Shown: positions 14,181-28,070 of the stretch, one piece after another
Layout: every line of letters begins with the position of its first letter
Numbering within the stretch: the first letter of the stretch is position 1
NCBI RefSeq assembly: GCF_024652905.1
Contig: NZ_CP102428.1
Span: 2,430,501 to 2,494,500 of the forward strand
Origin: Pseudomonas oryzihabitans
GTDB lineage: Bacteria; Pseudomonadota; Gammaproteobacteria; Pseudomonadales; Pseudomonadaceae
Length of the DNA stretch: 64,000 nt
Direction of reading: 5' to 3'
Made by a program: the position numbers and the translations under genes
Notes under the pieces: generated by a model
The model's input: only the letters and a program-made list of their open reading frames with translations
What the model was told of the DNA's origin: nothing
Database searches by the model: none

Positions 14181-17100
14181 ATGGCCACTACCCACATCAA
14201 GAGCGTCTGCCCCTACTGCGGCGTCGGCTGCGGGATCGTCATGCAGGTGGAAGACGGCCGGGTCACCAAGGTCAGCGGTGACCGCGACCACCCCGCCAAT
14301 CGCGGCCGCCTCTGCACCAAGGGCAGCACCAGCCACCAGGCGCTGGTGGACAGCGGGCGCATGGCGCAAGCCTACGTCCGCCACGACCGCTCCCACGAAC
14401 CGGTGCAGACCGCGCTGGACCAGGCCGTCGCTGCCACCGCCGAGCGGTTGCGTGCCATCCTCGACCGCCACGGGCCGGACGCCATCGCCTTCTATGTGTC
14501 CGGCCAGCTGTCGCTGGAGGCCCAGTACCTGGTAAGCAAGCTGGCGCGGGGCTTCATCGGCACCAACCAGCTCGAATCCAATTCCCGGCTGTGCATGGCC
14601 AGCGCCGGCACCGGCTACAAGCTGTCCCTTGGCGCCGACGGCCCGCCCGGCTCCTACGACGACCTCGACCACGCCGATCTCTTCCTGGTCAGCGGCGCCA
14701 ATATGGCCGACTGTCACCCCATCCTCTTCCTGCGCCTGCTGGATCGGGTCAAGCGCGGCGCCCGGCTGATCGTCATCGATCCGCGGCGCACCGCCACCGC
14801 CGAGAAGGCCGATCTCTTCCTGCAACTGCGCCCGGGCACCGATCTGCTGCTACTCAATGGCCTGCTGCACCTGTTGCACGCCGAGGGCCATCTGGACGAA
14901 GCCTTCATCGCCGCCCATACCGAAGGTTGGGCGGCCATGCCCGATTTTCTCGCCGACTACAGTCCCGCGCGCGTGGCCGCCGGGACGGGGCTGGCCGAGG
15001 CGGACATCCGCACCGCCGCGCGCTGGATCGGCGAAGCCGGCGAATGGACCAGCCTCTGGACCATGGGCCTGAATCAGAGCACCCATGGCACCTGGAGCAC
15101 CAACGCCCTGTGCAACCTGCACCTGGCCACCGGCAAGATCTGCCGCCCCGGCAGCGGCCCCTTCTCCCTCACCGGCCAGCCCAACGCCATGGGCGGGCGC
15201 GAGATGGGCTACATGGGCGCCGGCCTGCCCGGCCAACGCAGCCTGCTGTCGGCCGCCGACCGCACCTTCGTCGAGCGGGCCTGGGACATTCCCGAGGGCA
15301 CCCTGCACACCCGTCTTGGCCAGGGCACCGTCGCCCTGTTCGAGGAGCTGGCCGCCGGCACCGTGAAGGCCTGCTGGATCATCTGCACCAACCCGGTGGC
15401 CAGCGTGGCCAATCGCGAGACGGTCATCCGCGGCCTGCAGGCCGCCGAACTGGTGATCACCCAGGACGCCTTTCTCGACACCGAGACCAATCCGTACGCC
15501 GACATCCTCCTGCCCGGCGCGCTCTGGGCCGAGGCCGACGGGGTGATGATCAACTCCGAGCGCAACCTGACCCTGGCGCCCCAGGCCGTCAATCCGCCCG
15601 GCGAGGCCCGCGCCGACTGGCGGATCATCGCCGACGTCGCCTGTGCGATGGGTTATGGCGAGCACTTCAGCTACGCCTCGGCCGCTGAGGTGTTCGACGA
15701 GATCCGGCAATTCCACAACCCCCAGACCGGCTACGACCTCCGCGGTGCCAGCCATGCCCGGCTGCGCCAGACGCCGCTGCAATGGCCCTGCCCCAGCCAA
15801 GAGAGTGATCCGCGCCAACCGATCCGCTATCGCAACGACGGTCGTAGCCAGACCCTGCGCCTGGGTGAGACCGGCGAACCGACCGCCCTCAACTTCGCCA
15901 CCGCCAGCGGCAAGGCGCAATTCTTCGCCCGTCCCCACCTGGATCCGGCGGAATTACCCGATGCCGACTACCCCTTCGTGCTCAACACCGGCCGCCTGCA
16001 GCACCAGTGGCACACCCTGACCAAGACCGGCAAGATCGCCGCCCTCAATCGCCTCAATCCGGCGCCCTTCGTCGAAGTGCATCCCCAGGATGCCAAGGCC
16101 CTGGGCCTGGCGGCGGGCGACCGGCTGGAGATCACCTCGCGCCGCGGCCGTGCCGTGTTGCCGGTGACCCTCAGCGACCGGGTCCAGCCCGGCAACTGCT
16201 TCGCGCCCTTTCACTGGGCCGACGTCCAGGGCAACGACCTGGCCATCAATGCCGTCACCAGCGACGCCGTCGATCCGCTCTCGCTGCAACCGGAACTCAA
16301 GGTCTGCGCCGTGCGCCTGACCCGCGTCGCCACCATTCCCCACCGCCAATTGCCGGCCGACGAGCCCGTCGCAGAGAGCGCTCAGTTGCCCGCCCTGGCG
16401 CGCCTGGCCGAGCTCACCGGGGTCGCGACCGCGGTACGGCCACAGCTCAGCGCGGCCGAACGCACCTACCTGGCCGGCTTCATGGACGGCCTGCGCGATG
16501 GCGGGGCCCAGGGCGTGCCCTGCCTGCCGGCCCAGGCGCCGCTGGCCGCCGACACCCGCCTCTGGCTCGACGGCCTGCTCGCCGGGTTGTTCAGCCGCCT
16601 GCCGGAAAGCCAGGCCGCCAGCCTGGCCATGGCCGCTACCGCCCCCGCCGATCTGGTGGTGCTCTGGGCGTCCCAGACCGGCAACGCCGAAGCCCTGGCC
16701 GAGCGCTGCGTCGCCCGCCTGTGCCAGACCGGTCTCAGCGTGGAATTGCACGACATGGCCGCCTATGCCGTGGAACGCCTGACCGGTGCCCGCCGCGTCC
16801 TGCTGGTCAGCAGCACCTTTGGCGATGGCGAAGCCCCGGACAATGGCCAGGCCTTCTGGCAGGGCCTCGATCGGCTCGACGCCTCCCTGGCCGAACTGGA
16901 CTACGCCGTGCTGGCCCTGGGCGATTCCACCTACGACCAATTCTGCGGCCACGGCCAGCGCCTCGACGCCCGCCTGGCCGAACTCGGCGCCCGCCGCCTC
17001 TGCCCGCGCCTGGACTGCGACGTTGATGGCCTCGATGGCGCCGATGCTTGGCTGGCCGCCCTGCAAGGGCAGCTGGCCCCCCAGGCCACCAGCGTGCCCC

Positions 17101-18212
17101 TGGCGACTGCGGCCACCACCCATCGCCCGAGCACGGTGCCGGCGCGGCTGGTTATCAACCAGAGACTCAACAGCGCCGGATCCAACAAGGAGGTGCGGCT
17201 GTTCGGCCTCGCGTCCGAGCAACCCCTGGCCTACCAGGCCGGCGACGCCCTGAGCGTGAAGGCGCGCAACTGTCCGGAGCTGGTCGAGGAAGTCCTCGCC
17301 CTCGCCGGACTGAACGGCGAACAACCGGTCGCCGTCCCCAAGGTCGGCGAGCTGTCGCTGCGCCAGGCGCTGGGCGAACACTACGAGATCGCCCGCCCCA
17401 ACCCCGAGACCCTGGCGCTGATCGCCGAGCGCAGTGGCAATGCCGATTGCCACGCCCTGCTGGGCGACCGCGACGAACTCAAGCGCTGGCTCTGGGGCCG
17501 GCAACTGGCCGATGTGCTGGCCCGCTTTCCCGCCCGCCATGACGCCAGTGAGTTGCTCAGCAGCCTCAAGCGCCTGCAGCCGCGGCTCTATTCCATCGCT
17601 TCCAGCCCCCTGGCCCATGCCGGCCAGGTGCACCTCACCGTCTCGGCGGTGCGCTACGGTAAGCGCAAGGGCGTGGCCTCCACCTTTCTTGCCGACCGCC
17701 TGCAGGACGCCACCACCGAGGTGCATATCCAGTCCTCGCGCCATTTCCGCCTGCCAGACCAGGGCGACGTCCCGCTGATCATGATCGGCCCCGGCACCGG
17801 TATCGCGCCCTTCCGCGGCTTTCTCCACGAACGCCGCGCCCGGGGCGACCAGGGCCGCAACTGGCTGTTCTTTGGCGAGCAGCACGCCGCCCATGACTTC
17901 TACTACCGTGACGAACTGGAAGCCTTCCAGCGCGATGGCCTGCTGAGCGAACTGAGCCTGGCCTTCTCCCGCGACCAGGCCGAGAAGGTCTATGTGCAGG
18001 ATCGGCTGCGCGAACGCGGCGCCGAGGTCTGGCGCTGGCTGCAGGACGGCGCCCGCGTCTATGTCTGCGGCGACGCCAGCCGCATGGCCCGGGATGTCGA
18101 CCAGGCCCTACGCCAGGTGGTGGCGACCCACGGCCACCTCAGCGACGAGGCCGCCAGCGAGTACCTGCGTGGGATGAGCGAGCAGAAGCGCTATCTGAAG
18201 GACGTCTACTAG
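14181..18212 (+). CDS. nasA: Assimilatory nitrate reductase fused to a sulfite-reductase-type flavoprotein
   Basis: 1343 residues. N-terminal molybdopterin oxidoreductase: [4Fe-4S] cysteines at 10, 13, 17 and 45 (CPYCGVGC ... GRLCTKG), probable Mo-ligand Cys138 in SNSRLCM, molydop-binding domain to about 720. A linker is followed by a flavodoxin domain from about 825 ([16 protein letters not shown]) and an FAD/NAD(P)H reductase domain ([39 protein letters not shown]). One chain can thus carry electrons from NAD(P)H to nitrate. ATG 14181 follows GAAGGATCC. It is divergent from nirBD with matching leader control. The name nasC is also used for such proteins. Confidence 0.93.
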   Translation: MATTHIKSVCPYCGVGCGIVMQVEDGRVTKVSGDRDHPANRGRLCTKGSTSHQALVDSGRMAQAYVRHDRSHEPVQTALDQAVAATAERLRAILDRHGPDAIAFYVSGQLSLEAQYLVSKLARGFIGTNQLESNSRLCMASAGTGYKLSLGADGPPGSYDDLDHADLFLVSGANMADCHPILFLRLLDRVKRGARLIVIDPRRTATAEKADLFLQLRPGTDLLLLNGLLHLLHAEGHLDEAFIAAHTEGWAAMPDFLADYSPARVAAGTGLAEADIRTAARWIGEAGEWTSLWTMGLNQSTHGTWSTNALCNLHLATGKICRPGSGPFSLTGQPNAMGGREMGYMGAGLPGQRSLLSAADRTFVERAWDIPEGTLHTRLGQGTVALFEELAAGTVKACWIICTNPVASVANRETVIRGLQAAELVITQDAFLDTETNPYADILLPGALWAEADGVMINSERNLTLAPQAVNPPGEARADWRIIADVACAMGYGEHFSYASAAEVFDEIRQFHNPQTGYDLRGASHARLRQTPLQWPCPSQESDPRQPIRYRNDGRSQTLRLGETGEPTALNFATASGKAQFFARPHLDPAELPDADYPFVLNTGRLQHQWHTLTKTGKIAALNRLNPAPFVEVHPQDAKALGLAAGDRLEITSRRGRAVLPVTLSDRVQPGNCFAPFHWADVQGNDLAINAVTSDAVDPLSLQPELKVCAVRLTRVATIPHRQLPADEPVAESAQLPALARLAELTGVATAVRPQLSAAERTYLAGFMDGLRDGGAQGVPCLPAQAPLAADTRLWLDGLLAGLFSRLPESQAASLAMAATAPADLVVLWASQTGNAEALAERCVARLCQTGLSVELHDMAAYAVERLTGARRVLLVSSTFGDGEAPDNGQAFWQGLDRLDASLAELDYAVLALGDSTYDQFCGHGQRLDARLAELGARRLCPRLDCDVDGLDGADAWLAALQGQLAPQATSVPLATAATTHRPSTVPARLVINQRLNSAGSNKEVRLFGLASEQPLAYQAGDALSVKARNCPELVEEVLALAGLNGEQPVAVPKVGELSLRQALGEHYEIARPNPETLALIAERSGNADCHALLGDRDELKRWLWGRQLADVLARFPARHDASELLSSLKRLQPRLYSIASSPLAHAGQVHLTVSAVRYGKRKGVASTFLADRLQDATTEVHIQSSRHFRLPDQGDVPLIMIGPGTGIAPFRGFLHERRARGDQGRNWLFFGEQHAAHDFYYRDELEAFQRDGLLSELSLAFSRDQAEKVYVQDRLRERGAEVWRWLQDGARVYVCGDASRMARDVDQALRQVVATHGHLSDEAASEYLRGMSEQKRYLKDVY

Positions 18213-18221
18213 CGCCGCCGG

Positions 18222-18830
18222 CTACAGCACCGCGCGCGCCAGGCGGGTGAAGGCCTCGATGGCCTCGCGCTCGCCCAGCGCCCCGCGCACCACGGCCGCG
18301 GCCAGGGCCTCGCCGGCGCCGACCAGACCAATGCAGCACACCTGCAACTCCGCGGCGGGTCTTTTGCTGTGCGGCGTGAGCACCGCCGCCACCATCTGGG
18401 TGCCATGTTCCAGCAACTCCTGGTACACCGCCGTCTTTTCCTCACTCCCCGCCAGCGCCGCCGCCACTACGCCGACTTCACCCTGCATGTCGGTCACGCA
18501 GCGGATGTAGCCCTCGGCCAGCGCCGCGCTGGCCTCTTCGGCGCTCTGCTGTCGGGCGGTCATGGCCTGGCGAAAGGCATCCATCTGCGCCAGATCGAGC
18601 CAGCGATAGAGCTCGATGAGCAGCCCCGAGCGAGTACCGAAATGCTCGTAGACGACCGGTTTGGAGACGCCCGCCTGCACGGCCAGATAGCCCAGGGTCA
18701 GGCGATCCGCGCCTTCTTCCCGAACGATGACCCGTGCCGTTTCCAGCAATTGCTGACGCCGGGCTGCCTTTGAGAGACGCCGTCCGGTCCCTTCGGAGAC
18801 CGGTTTTTCAGGGATGGATTGCTCTGCCAT
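18222..18830 (-). CDS. TetR-family transcriptional repressor
   Basis: 202 residues. N-terminal TetR helix-turn-helix about 20-66 (LLETARVIVREEGADRLTLG ... VSKPVVYEHFG), then an all-helical ligand domain. It is divergent from a saccharopine-dehydrogenase-like gene, and two perfect palindromes lie in the shared spacer, so it most likely represses that gene and itself. Inducer unknown. The 3' end is 9 bp from the convergent nitrate reductase gene. Confidence 0.88.
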   Translation of the reverse strand: MAEQSIPEKPVSEGTGRRLSKAARRQQLLETARVIVREEGADRLTLGYLAVQAGVSKPVVYEHFGTRSGLLIELYRWLDLAQMDAFRQAMTARQQSAEEASAALAEGYIRCVTDMQGEVGVVAAALAGSEEKTAVYQELLEHGTQMVAAVLTPHSKRPAAELQVCCIGLVGAGEALAAAVVRGALGEREAIEAFTRLARAVL

Positions 18831-18848
18831 TGGTCAAGTCTTCTTGCA

Positions 18849-18867
18849 AACCTACTAAAGGTAGGTT
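18849..18867. promoter_or_regulatory. TetR operator O1
   Basis: AACCTAC-TAAAG-GTAGGTT: perfect 7-bp inverted repeat with a 5-bp spacer, 18 bp upstream of the tetR start. Its arms are identical to those of O2 at 18881-18899. Confidence 0.8.
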
Positions 18868-18880
18868 AATTCTGAACTGG

Positions 18881-18899
18881 AACCTACTCCTGGTAGGTT
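18881..18899. promoter_or_regulatory. TetR operator O2
   Basis: AACCTAC-TCCTG-GTAGGTT: same arms as O1 with a different spacer, centre-to-centre distance 32 bp (three helical turns). Two dimers could therefore bind on one face and cover both divergent promoters. Confidence 0.8.
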
Positions 18900-18974
18900 A
18901 ATGCGGAGTACAGCCCCTTGCAATCGGCTGTGCGGTCTCCGGAACCTCAGCACTGCAACGAAGAGGACAGCATC

Positions 18975-19985
18975 ATGCCACTGCAACCCATACTCTTTGC
19001 CGGCGGTTCGGGCACGGTAGGCCGCCAGGCCATCCACTGGTTTCGCCAGCGCCAGCCTGACTGGCCGCTGCTGGTCGGCGGCCGCAACCTCGCCACGGCC
19101 GAGGATGTCGCCCAGGCCGCCGGCCAGGCCTGGGCGGTGCGCCTGGATCTCGACCAGCCGGGGCTGGGATTGGATCCCGCTCTCACCCCGGCAGCCATGA
19201 TCATGCTGGCACCGGATCAGGCCCTGCACGGCTTGCGCCTCGCCCAGCACCTGGGCATCCCCTATCTCAATGCCAACACCGGCGTCACCGAACTGGGGCC
19301 GGAGGTCGCCCAGTTCATGCACCGCCCCAACGCGCATGCCCTGGTGCTGTCCAGCCACTGGGCTTCGGGTGCCGCCCTGGCGCTGGCACTCGATCTCGCC
19401 CGCCGCTTCACCCGGGTCGCGGCCATCGGTATAGAGGTTTTGCTGGATGAGGCGGACCCGGCCGGTCCCCTGGCCTGGGAGGACATGGAGCGGGTGCACA
19501 GCACGGCGCCCGCTGCCCTGGCATTCCATCATGGACGCCGCGCCTGGCTGAGCGGTGCCGACCTGCAGGGCAGCGTCACCGCGCTGGACGGTCGCACGCT
19601 GACCGCCACGGCCTTCGGCTCAATCGATCTGCTCAGTCTCTGGACCACCACCGCCGCCCCGGAGCTCCGCTTCGACATCGCCATGGGCGAGTCCTCCAGC
19701 CGGCGGCGGGGCGCGGAAACGGCGGCCGAGATCGCGGTCAGGGTGACCGGTGAAAGGGACGGCCAGACCACCCGTGCACGCGCCGTGCTGGAATTCAACC
19801 AGGGGCAGGCCTCGCTGACCGCCCTAGGGCTGGTGCTGTCGCTGGAGCGAGTGCTGGGCCTGGCGGGCGGTGAACGCCTGCCGGCGGGTCTCTATATGCC
19901 CGAACACCTCTGGGAGGCCGAGTGGTTTCTGCAGGAGTTGCAACGGGAGGGCGCGGTGATCCATCACCAGACGGATGGGCACTGA
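18975..19985 (+). CDS. Saccharopine dehydrogenase-like NAD(P)-dependent oxidoreductase
   Basis: 336 residues. An N-terminal Rossmann start with ILFAGGSGTVGRQAIHWF and GGRNLATAEDVA is typical of the saccharopine dehydrogenase NADP-binding family. The C-terminal domain does not show lysine-pathway signatures, so the substrate is unknown. ATG 18975 is preferred over upstream in-frame starts because it opens the Rossmann strand and follows AAGAGGACAG. It is controlled by the divergent TetR through O1/O2 (inference from layout). Confidence 0.75.
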   Translation: MPLQPILFAGGSGTVGRQAIHWFRQRQPDWPLLVGGRNLATAEDVAQAAGQAWAVRLDLDQPGLGLDPALTPAAMIMLAPDQALHGLRLAQHLGIPYLNANTGVTELGPEVAQFMHRPNAHALVLSSHWASGAALALALDLARRFTRVAAIGIEVLLDEADPAGPLAWEDMERVHSTAPAALAFHHGRRAWLSGADLQGSVTALDGRTLTATAFGSIDLLSLWTTTAAPELRFDIAMGESSSRRRGAETAAEIAVRVTGERDGQTTRARAVLEFNQGQASLTALGLVLSLERVLGLAGGERLPAGLYMPEHLWEAEWFLQELQREGAVIHHQTDGH

Positions 19986-19995
19986 CGGCGAAAAA

Positions 19996-20091
19996 TGGCG
20001 GAAGGCAGTGGGAGTCGAACCCACCCGGGAACGGCTGCCGTCCCCAACCGGGTTTGAAGCCCGGCCACGCCACCGGGCGTGATTGCCTTCC
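19996..20091 (-). tRNA. selC: tRNA-Sec (anticodon UCA)
   Basis: 96 nt on the minus strand starting GGAAGGCA and ending TGCCTTCC-GCCA, with the CCA encoded. The anticodon stem GCCGGGC...CCCGG holds the loop CTTCAAA with anticodon TCA; a long variable arm (GGGGACGGCAGCCGTTCCC) and the T-arm GGTTCGACTCC follow. The 8-bp acceptor stem and overall plan match bacterial selenocysteine tRNA. It begins 9 bp after the selB stop and is probably co-transcribed with it; a T5 run follows the CCA. Confidence 0.97.
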
Positions 20092-20100
20092 TCTGTTGCG

Positions 20101-22014
<1,914 letters not shown>

Positions 22015-22103
22015 GGGGACGGTACCAGGCGGGAAAACAGGGACGTCATGGCGGCTCCAAGCGGCGGACTGGACCTCAGGGTAGCGGCGCCCCGCGTGAT
22101 CGC

Positions 22104-22991
22104 CTAGCCGTGACGCTCGCGCAAGAAGGCCACGAAGGCCCGCAGCGGGGCCGGTAGTTGGCGGCGATCCGCATAGTAGAGCCGCGGCCCCGGAAAGGCC
22201 GTGGACCAGTCCGCCAGCACTTCCACCAGGCGACCGTCGGCCAGTGGCTCGGCCAGATAGTCGGCGAAGGAATAGATCAGGCCGACGCCGTCGAGGGCGG
22301 CCTGCAGTTCCAGGTCGAGCGCCGAGGCCAGCAGGCGACTGCCCGGCGCGACATTGAGGACCTCGCTGCCACGCTCGAAGCTCCACTGCGCCACCAGGCC
22401 GCTGGCGAAGCGATGGCCGATGCAGGAATGCCGGACCAGGTCGGCGGGGTGTGCCGGTACGCCGTGTCGTTCCAGGTAGGCAGGGGTTCCAGCCACGGCG
22501 AATCTTTGGGTGACCGGGCCCAGCCGTACGCTGATCATGTCGGCCTCCAGGTGCTCGTCGTAGCGCACCCCGGCATCGAAACCCGCGGCGAGCACGTCGA
22601 TCAGCCGGTCTTCGGCCACCACTTCCAGGCGTATGCCGGGATGCCTGGCCAGAAAGGGCCCGATCAGCGGCGGCAACAGTACCCGAGCGACGATGGTGGG
22701 CACATTGAGTCTCAGGCTGCCGACCGGGCTCTCGCCCTCGGCATTGATGGCGTCCAGCGCGCCGCGCACCTCGCGCAGCGCGGGAGTGAGGCGCTCCAGC
22801 AGACGCTGGCCGGCCGCGGTGGGGGTCACGCTACGGGTGGTGCGGTGCAGCAGCCGGACATCCAGTTCCCGTTCCAGCCGGCGCACGGCATCGCTCAGGG
22901 AAGACGCCGCCACGCCGCGCACATAGGCGGCGCCGCGAAAGCTGCGGGCCTCGGCCACGGCGGCGAAGGCCGCCAGGTCATCCAGATTCAA
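22104..22991 (-). CDS. LysR-family transcriptional regulator
   Basis: 295 residues. N-terminal winged HTH (MNLDDLAAFAAVAEARSFRG ... LSDAVRRLERELDVRLLHRTTRSVTPT) and a C-terminal substrate-binding-like effector domain. It is divergent from the aldo/keto reductase gene (110-bp spacer), which it likely controls. It lies 89 bp upstream of selB on the same strand but is functionally unrelated. Confidence 0.9.
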   Translation of the reverse strand: MNLDDLAAFAAVAEARSFRGAAYVRGVAASSLSDAVRRLERELDVRLLHRTTRSVTPTAAGQRLLERLTPALREVRGALDAINAEGESPVGSLRLNVPTIVARVLLPPLIGPFLARHPGIRLEVVAEDRLIDVLAAGFDAGVRYDEHLEADMISVRLGPVTQRFAVAGTPAYLERHGVPAHPADLVRHSCIGHRFASGLVAQWSFERGSEVLNVAPGSRLLASALDLELQAALDGVGLIYSFADYLAEPLADGRLVEVLADWSTAFPGPRLYYADRRQLPAPLRAFVAFLRERHG

Positions 22992-23101
22992 GGCGCCTCC
23001 ATTGTACGGCTGAGCGAACAGGTCGTTGTGTCGAGAGCGGATTATCGCACAGCGTCATCCTGGCTAGAGTGAAGCCTCATCCATCTGACGAGGAATCCCT
23101 C

Positions 23102-24088
23102 ATGCAACAGCGTCGCTTGGGCCAGCAGGGCCCCTTGGTATCGAGCCTTGGTCTGGGCTGCATGGGCATGTCCGATCTTTATGGCGCCGCCGACCGTGGC
23201 GAGGCCATCGCCACCGTCCAGGCCGCCCTTGAACGTGGCGTCATCCTGTTCGACACCGGTGACTTCTATGGCATGGGCCACAACGAACTGCTGCTGGGCG
23301 AAGCCCTGCGCGGTCAGCGCGATCAGGCGCTGATCAGCGTCAAGTTCGGCGCCCTGCGCGGTCCGGGCGGCGAGTGGCTGGGCTACGACACCCGGCCAGC
23401 GGCGATCAAGAATTTCGTCGCCTACAGCCTCAAGCGTCTGGGTGTGGACCACATCGACATCTATCGTCCGGCGCGGCTGGATCGCCAGGTGCCCATCGAG
23501 GACACCATGGGCGCCCTCGCCGAATTGGTGCAGGCCGGCTACATCCGCCATATCGGCCTTTCGGAGGTGGGTGCGGAGACCCTGCGGCGAGCAGCGGCCG
23601 TGCATCCGGTCTGCGACCTGCAGATCGAGTATTCGCTGGTCTCGCGCGGTATCGAGGCGGAGATCCTGCCGACCTGCCGTGACCTGGGCATCGGCATCAC
23701 CGCCTATGGCGTGCTCTCCCGGGGTCTGCTCAGCGGCCACTGGCGCCAGCCCGCCGGCAGCGGTGACTTCCGGGCCCACAGTCCGCGCTTTCAGCCGGGC
23801 AACGTGGAGCGCAACCTGGCGTTGGTGGAAGGTCTGCAACAATTCGCCGAACGCCGGGGCACCACCCCTGCCCGGCTGGCGGTCGCCTGGGTCGCCGCCC
23901 AGGGCGACGACATCGTGCCCCTGGTCGGTGCCCGCCGCCGCGATCAGCTGGACGAATCCCTCGGTGCGCTGGCGGTGACCCTGAGCGCCGCGGACCGTGC
24001 CGAGCTGGAACGGCTGCTGCCGCCAGGCGCGGTGGCCGGCGATCGCTACGGCGAACACCAGCTCCGCGATCTCGACAGCGAACGCTGA
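23102..24088 (+). CDS. Aldo/keto reductase
   Basis: 328 residues, TIM-barrel NAD(P)H-dependent oxidoreductase. Visible catalytic elements are Asp/Tyr in FDTGDFYGMGHNE and Lys in ISVKFG. The usual active-site His (QHR) is replaced in IYRPARLDRQVP, a variant I recall from one AKR subgroup. The ATG at 23102 has GAGGAATCCCTC upstream; the GTG at 23069 is less likely. A terminator follows at 24108. Confidence 0.88.
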   Translation: MQQRRLGQQGPLVSSLGLGCMGMSDLYGAADRGEAIATVQAALERGVILFDTGDFYGMGHNELLLGEALRGQRDQALISVKFGALRGPGGEWLGYDTRPAAIKNFVAYSLKRLGVDHIDIYRPARLDRQVPIEDTMGALAELVQAGYIRHIGLSEVGAETLRRAAAVHPVCDLQIEYSLVSRGIEAEILPTCRDLGIGITAYGVLSRGLLSGHWRQPAGSGDFRAHSPRFQPGNVERNLALVEGLQQFAERRGTTPARLAVAWVAAQGDDIVPLVGARRRDQLDESLGALAVTLSAADRAELERLLPPGAVAGDRYGEHQLRDLDSER

Positions 24089-24107
24089 GTCACGCCCGCC
24101 AGCCAAC

Positions 24108-24132
24108 GGCCCGCCTTGCGCGGGCCTTTGCG
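24108..24132 (+). terminator. Intrinsic terminator after the aldo/keto reductase gene
   Basis: GGCCCGC-CTTGC-GCGGGCC stem-loop followed by TTTGCGTTT, 19 bp after the stop codon. It lies at the end of the convergent DUF2288 gene, so it may also serve that gene. Confidence 0.75.
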
Positions 24133-24134
24133 TT

Positions 24135-24443
24135 TCAGCGCTCGGCCGGACGCTCCTGCATCAGCACCCAGGGCGCGACCACCACCGCCCACAGGGCCAC
24201 CGCCGGCGCTTCCAGTCGGCGGCGCGCCCGGTCTTCGTCGACCTTGGCCAGCTGGCCCTGCTGCAGCCACAGCCCCACCTGGGCGGCATCGTCCTGGGTC
24301 ACGGCGATGGCCGCCTCGATGAGGTCCAGCTCCGGTGCCACTTCCAGCAGCACGCCCCGCGCAAAATGCGGTTGCAATTCTTCCCAGCCGATGGCGGCAG
24401 TCTGCCCGAGCAGGGTGGCGTAGCGCGTTGCGTGATCGGTCAT
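24135..24443 (-). CDS. DUF2288 family protein
   Basis: 102 residues; cytoplasmic, no signal or TM. It contains the DUF2288 landmarks IGWEELQPHFARG near the N-terminus and a QDDAAQVGLWLQQGQL / WVLMQERP tail. Function unknown. The ATG at 24443 is chosen because the upstream frame runs through low-quality sequence. Confidence 0.75.
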   Translation of the reverse strand: MTDHATRYATLLGQTAAIGWEELQPHFARGVLLEVAPELDLIEAAIAVTQDDAAQVGLWLQQGQLAKVDEDRARRRLEAPAVALWAVVVAPWVLMQERPAER

Positions 24444-24523
24444 GGTGCGGGCCTCGTGAAAAGGGCGGATTCTACCGGCGCCCTCTTCGCTTGCCGAGCG
24501 CCCGGACGCGCGGTCGACAAGTC

Positions 24524-24536
24524 CGACAAGTTGTCG
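24524..24536. promoter_or_regulatory. Perfect palindrome upstream of livK
   Basis: CGACAA-G-TTGTCG, a 13-bp perfect palindrome in the 214-bp spacer before livK, preceded by another CGACAAGT copy 11 bp upstream. The arms recur, with wider spacing, before the YeeE/YedE gene at 54345-54370. A regulator site is possible; unassigned. Confidence 0.35.
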
Positions 24537-24657
24537 TCGCCAGCTTTCCAAGACGAACAGACGGTGATTAAACTGCGCAGCGCGTCATATAGAACAAAAT
24601 CGGCACACTTTCGCTTCCAACTGCCTCATTAATAAAAGCATTCCGAGTGGAGCACTC

Positions 24658-25779
24658 ATGAAAAAGGCAACTCTGCGTTTCTCCCGTCTGATCGCGGCCC
24701 TGGCCCTGGCCGGCATGGCCAGCCACACCCTGGCAGCCGACACCCTGAAGATCGGTCTGGCCGGCCCCAAGACCGGTCCGGTCGCCCAGTACGGTGACAT
24801 GGAGTTCATTGGTGCTCAGATGGCCATCGAGCAGATCAACAAGGCCGGCGGCGTCAAGGGCAAGCAGCTCGAAGGCGTGATCTACGACGACGCCTGCGAT
24901 CCCAAGCAAGCCGTGGCCGTAGCCAACAAGATCGTCAACGATGGCGTCAAGTTCGTCGTCGGTCACCTCTGCTCCAGCTCGACCCAGCCCGCCTCCGACA
25001 TCTATGAAGACGAAGGCATCCTGATGGTGACTCCGGCGGCCACCAGCCCCGACATCACCAACCGTGGCTACAAGCTGATCTTCCGCACCATCGGCCTGGA
25101 CAACATGCAGGGCCCGACCGCCGGCAAGTTCATCGTCGAGCACGTCAAGCCCAAGGTCGTCGCCGTCATCCACGACAAGCAGCAGTACGGCGAAGGCATC
25201 GCCACCGCGGTCAAGCAGACCCTGGACAAGGCGGGCATCAAGGTCGCCATGTTCGAAGGCATCAACTCCGGCGACAAGGACTTCTCCTCGCTGATCGCCA
25301 AGCTCAAGCAGGCCAACGTCGACTTCGTCTACTACGGCGGCTACCACCCTGAGCTGGGTCTGATCCTGCGCCAGGCGGCCGAGAAGGGCCTGACCGCCAA
25401 GTTCATGGGTCCGGAAGGCGTGGGCAACAGCTCCATCTCCGCCATCGCCGGCAAGGCCTCCGAAGGTCTGCTGGTCACCCTGCCGCGCTCCTTCGACCAG
25501 GATCCCAAGAACCAGGCTCTGGTACAGGCGTTCAAGGACAAGAAGCAGGATGCGAGCGGTCCCTTCGTGTTCCCCTCCTACGCCGCCGTGCAGGTCATCG
25601 CCCAGGGCATCGAGAAGGCGGGCGACGAGAAGCCCGAGGACGTGGCCAAGGCACTGCGCAGCAACACCTTCAACACCCCCACCGGTGAGTTGGCGTTCGA
25701 CGAGAAAGGCGACCTGAAGAACTTCGAGTTCGTGGTCTACGAATGGCACGCCGACGGCTCCAAGACCGAAGCCAAGTAA
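24658..25779 (+). CDS. braC: Branched-chain amino acid ABC transporter substrate-binding protein
   Basis: 373 residues. Sec signal peptide (about 1-27, ending ASHTLAAD) and a periplasmic binding protein type I fold of the LivJ/LivK/BraC family. Hallmarks are [21 protein letters not shown], the cysteine pair in DDACDP and GHLCSS that forms the family disulfide, and [16 protein letters not shown]. It captures Leu/Ile/Val (and Ala in Pseudomonas BraC) for the downstream permease. First gene of livKHMGF; a hairpin after its stop probably keeps its level above that of the membrane subunits. Confidence 0.95.
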   Translation: MKKATLRFSRLIAALALAGMASHTLAADTLKIGLAGPKTGPVAQYGDMEFIGAQMAIEQINKAGGVKGKQLEGVIYDDACDPKQAVAVANKIVNDGVKFVVGHLCSSSTQPASDIYEDEGILMVTPAATSPDITNRGYKLIFRTIGLDNMQGPTAGKFIVEHVKPKVVAVIHDKQQYGEGIATAVKQTLDKAGIKVAMFEGINSGDKDFSSLIAKLKQANVDFVYYGGYHPELGLILRQAAEKGLTAKFMGPEGVGNSSISAIAGKASEGLLVTLPRSFDQDPKNQALVQAFKDKKQDASGPFVFPSYAAVQVIAQGIEKAGDEKPEDVAKALRSNTFNTPTGELAFDEKGDLKNFEFVVYEWHADGSKTEAK

Positions 25780-25795
25780 GCCCTGCCTGTAACAC

Positions 25796-25829
25796 CGAAG
25801 CCCACCGCCAACGGCGGTGGGCTTCGTTT
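25796..25829 (+). terminator. Attenuating hairpin between livK and livH
   Basis: CGAAGCCCACCGCC-AAC-GGCGGTGGGCTTCG: 14-bp perfect stem, triloop, then TTTA. It lies 16 bp after the livK stop and 65 bp before livH. In such operons a partial terminator here gives excess binding protein (known from other solute-binding-protein operons, inferred here). Confidence 0.85.
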
Positions 25830-25893
25830 ATCCGCCTCCATCCGAGGCCTGGGACCCGCACCAGAAGTGCACTTGGGTCCCCTGGAGACACCC

Positions 25894-28066
<2,173 letters not shown>

Positions 28067-28070
<4 letters not shown>

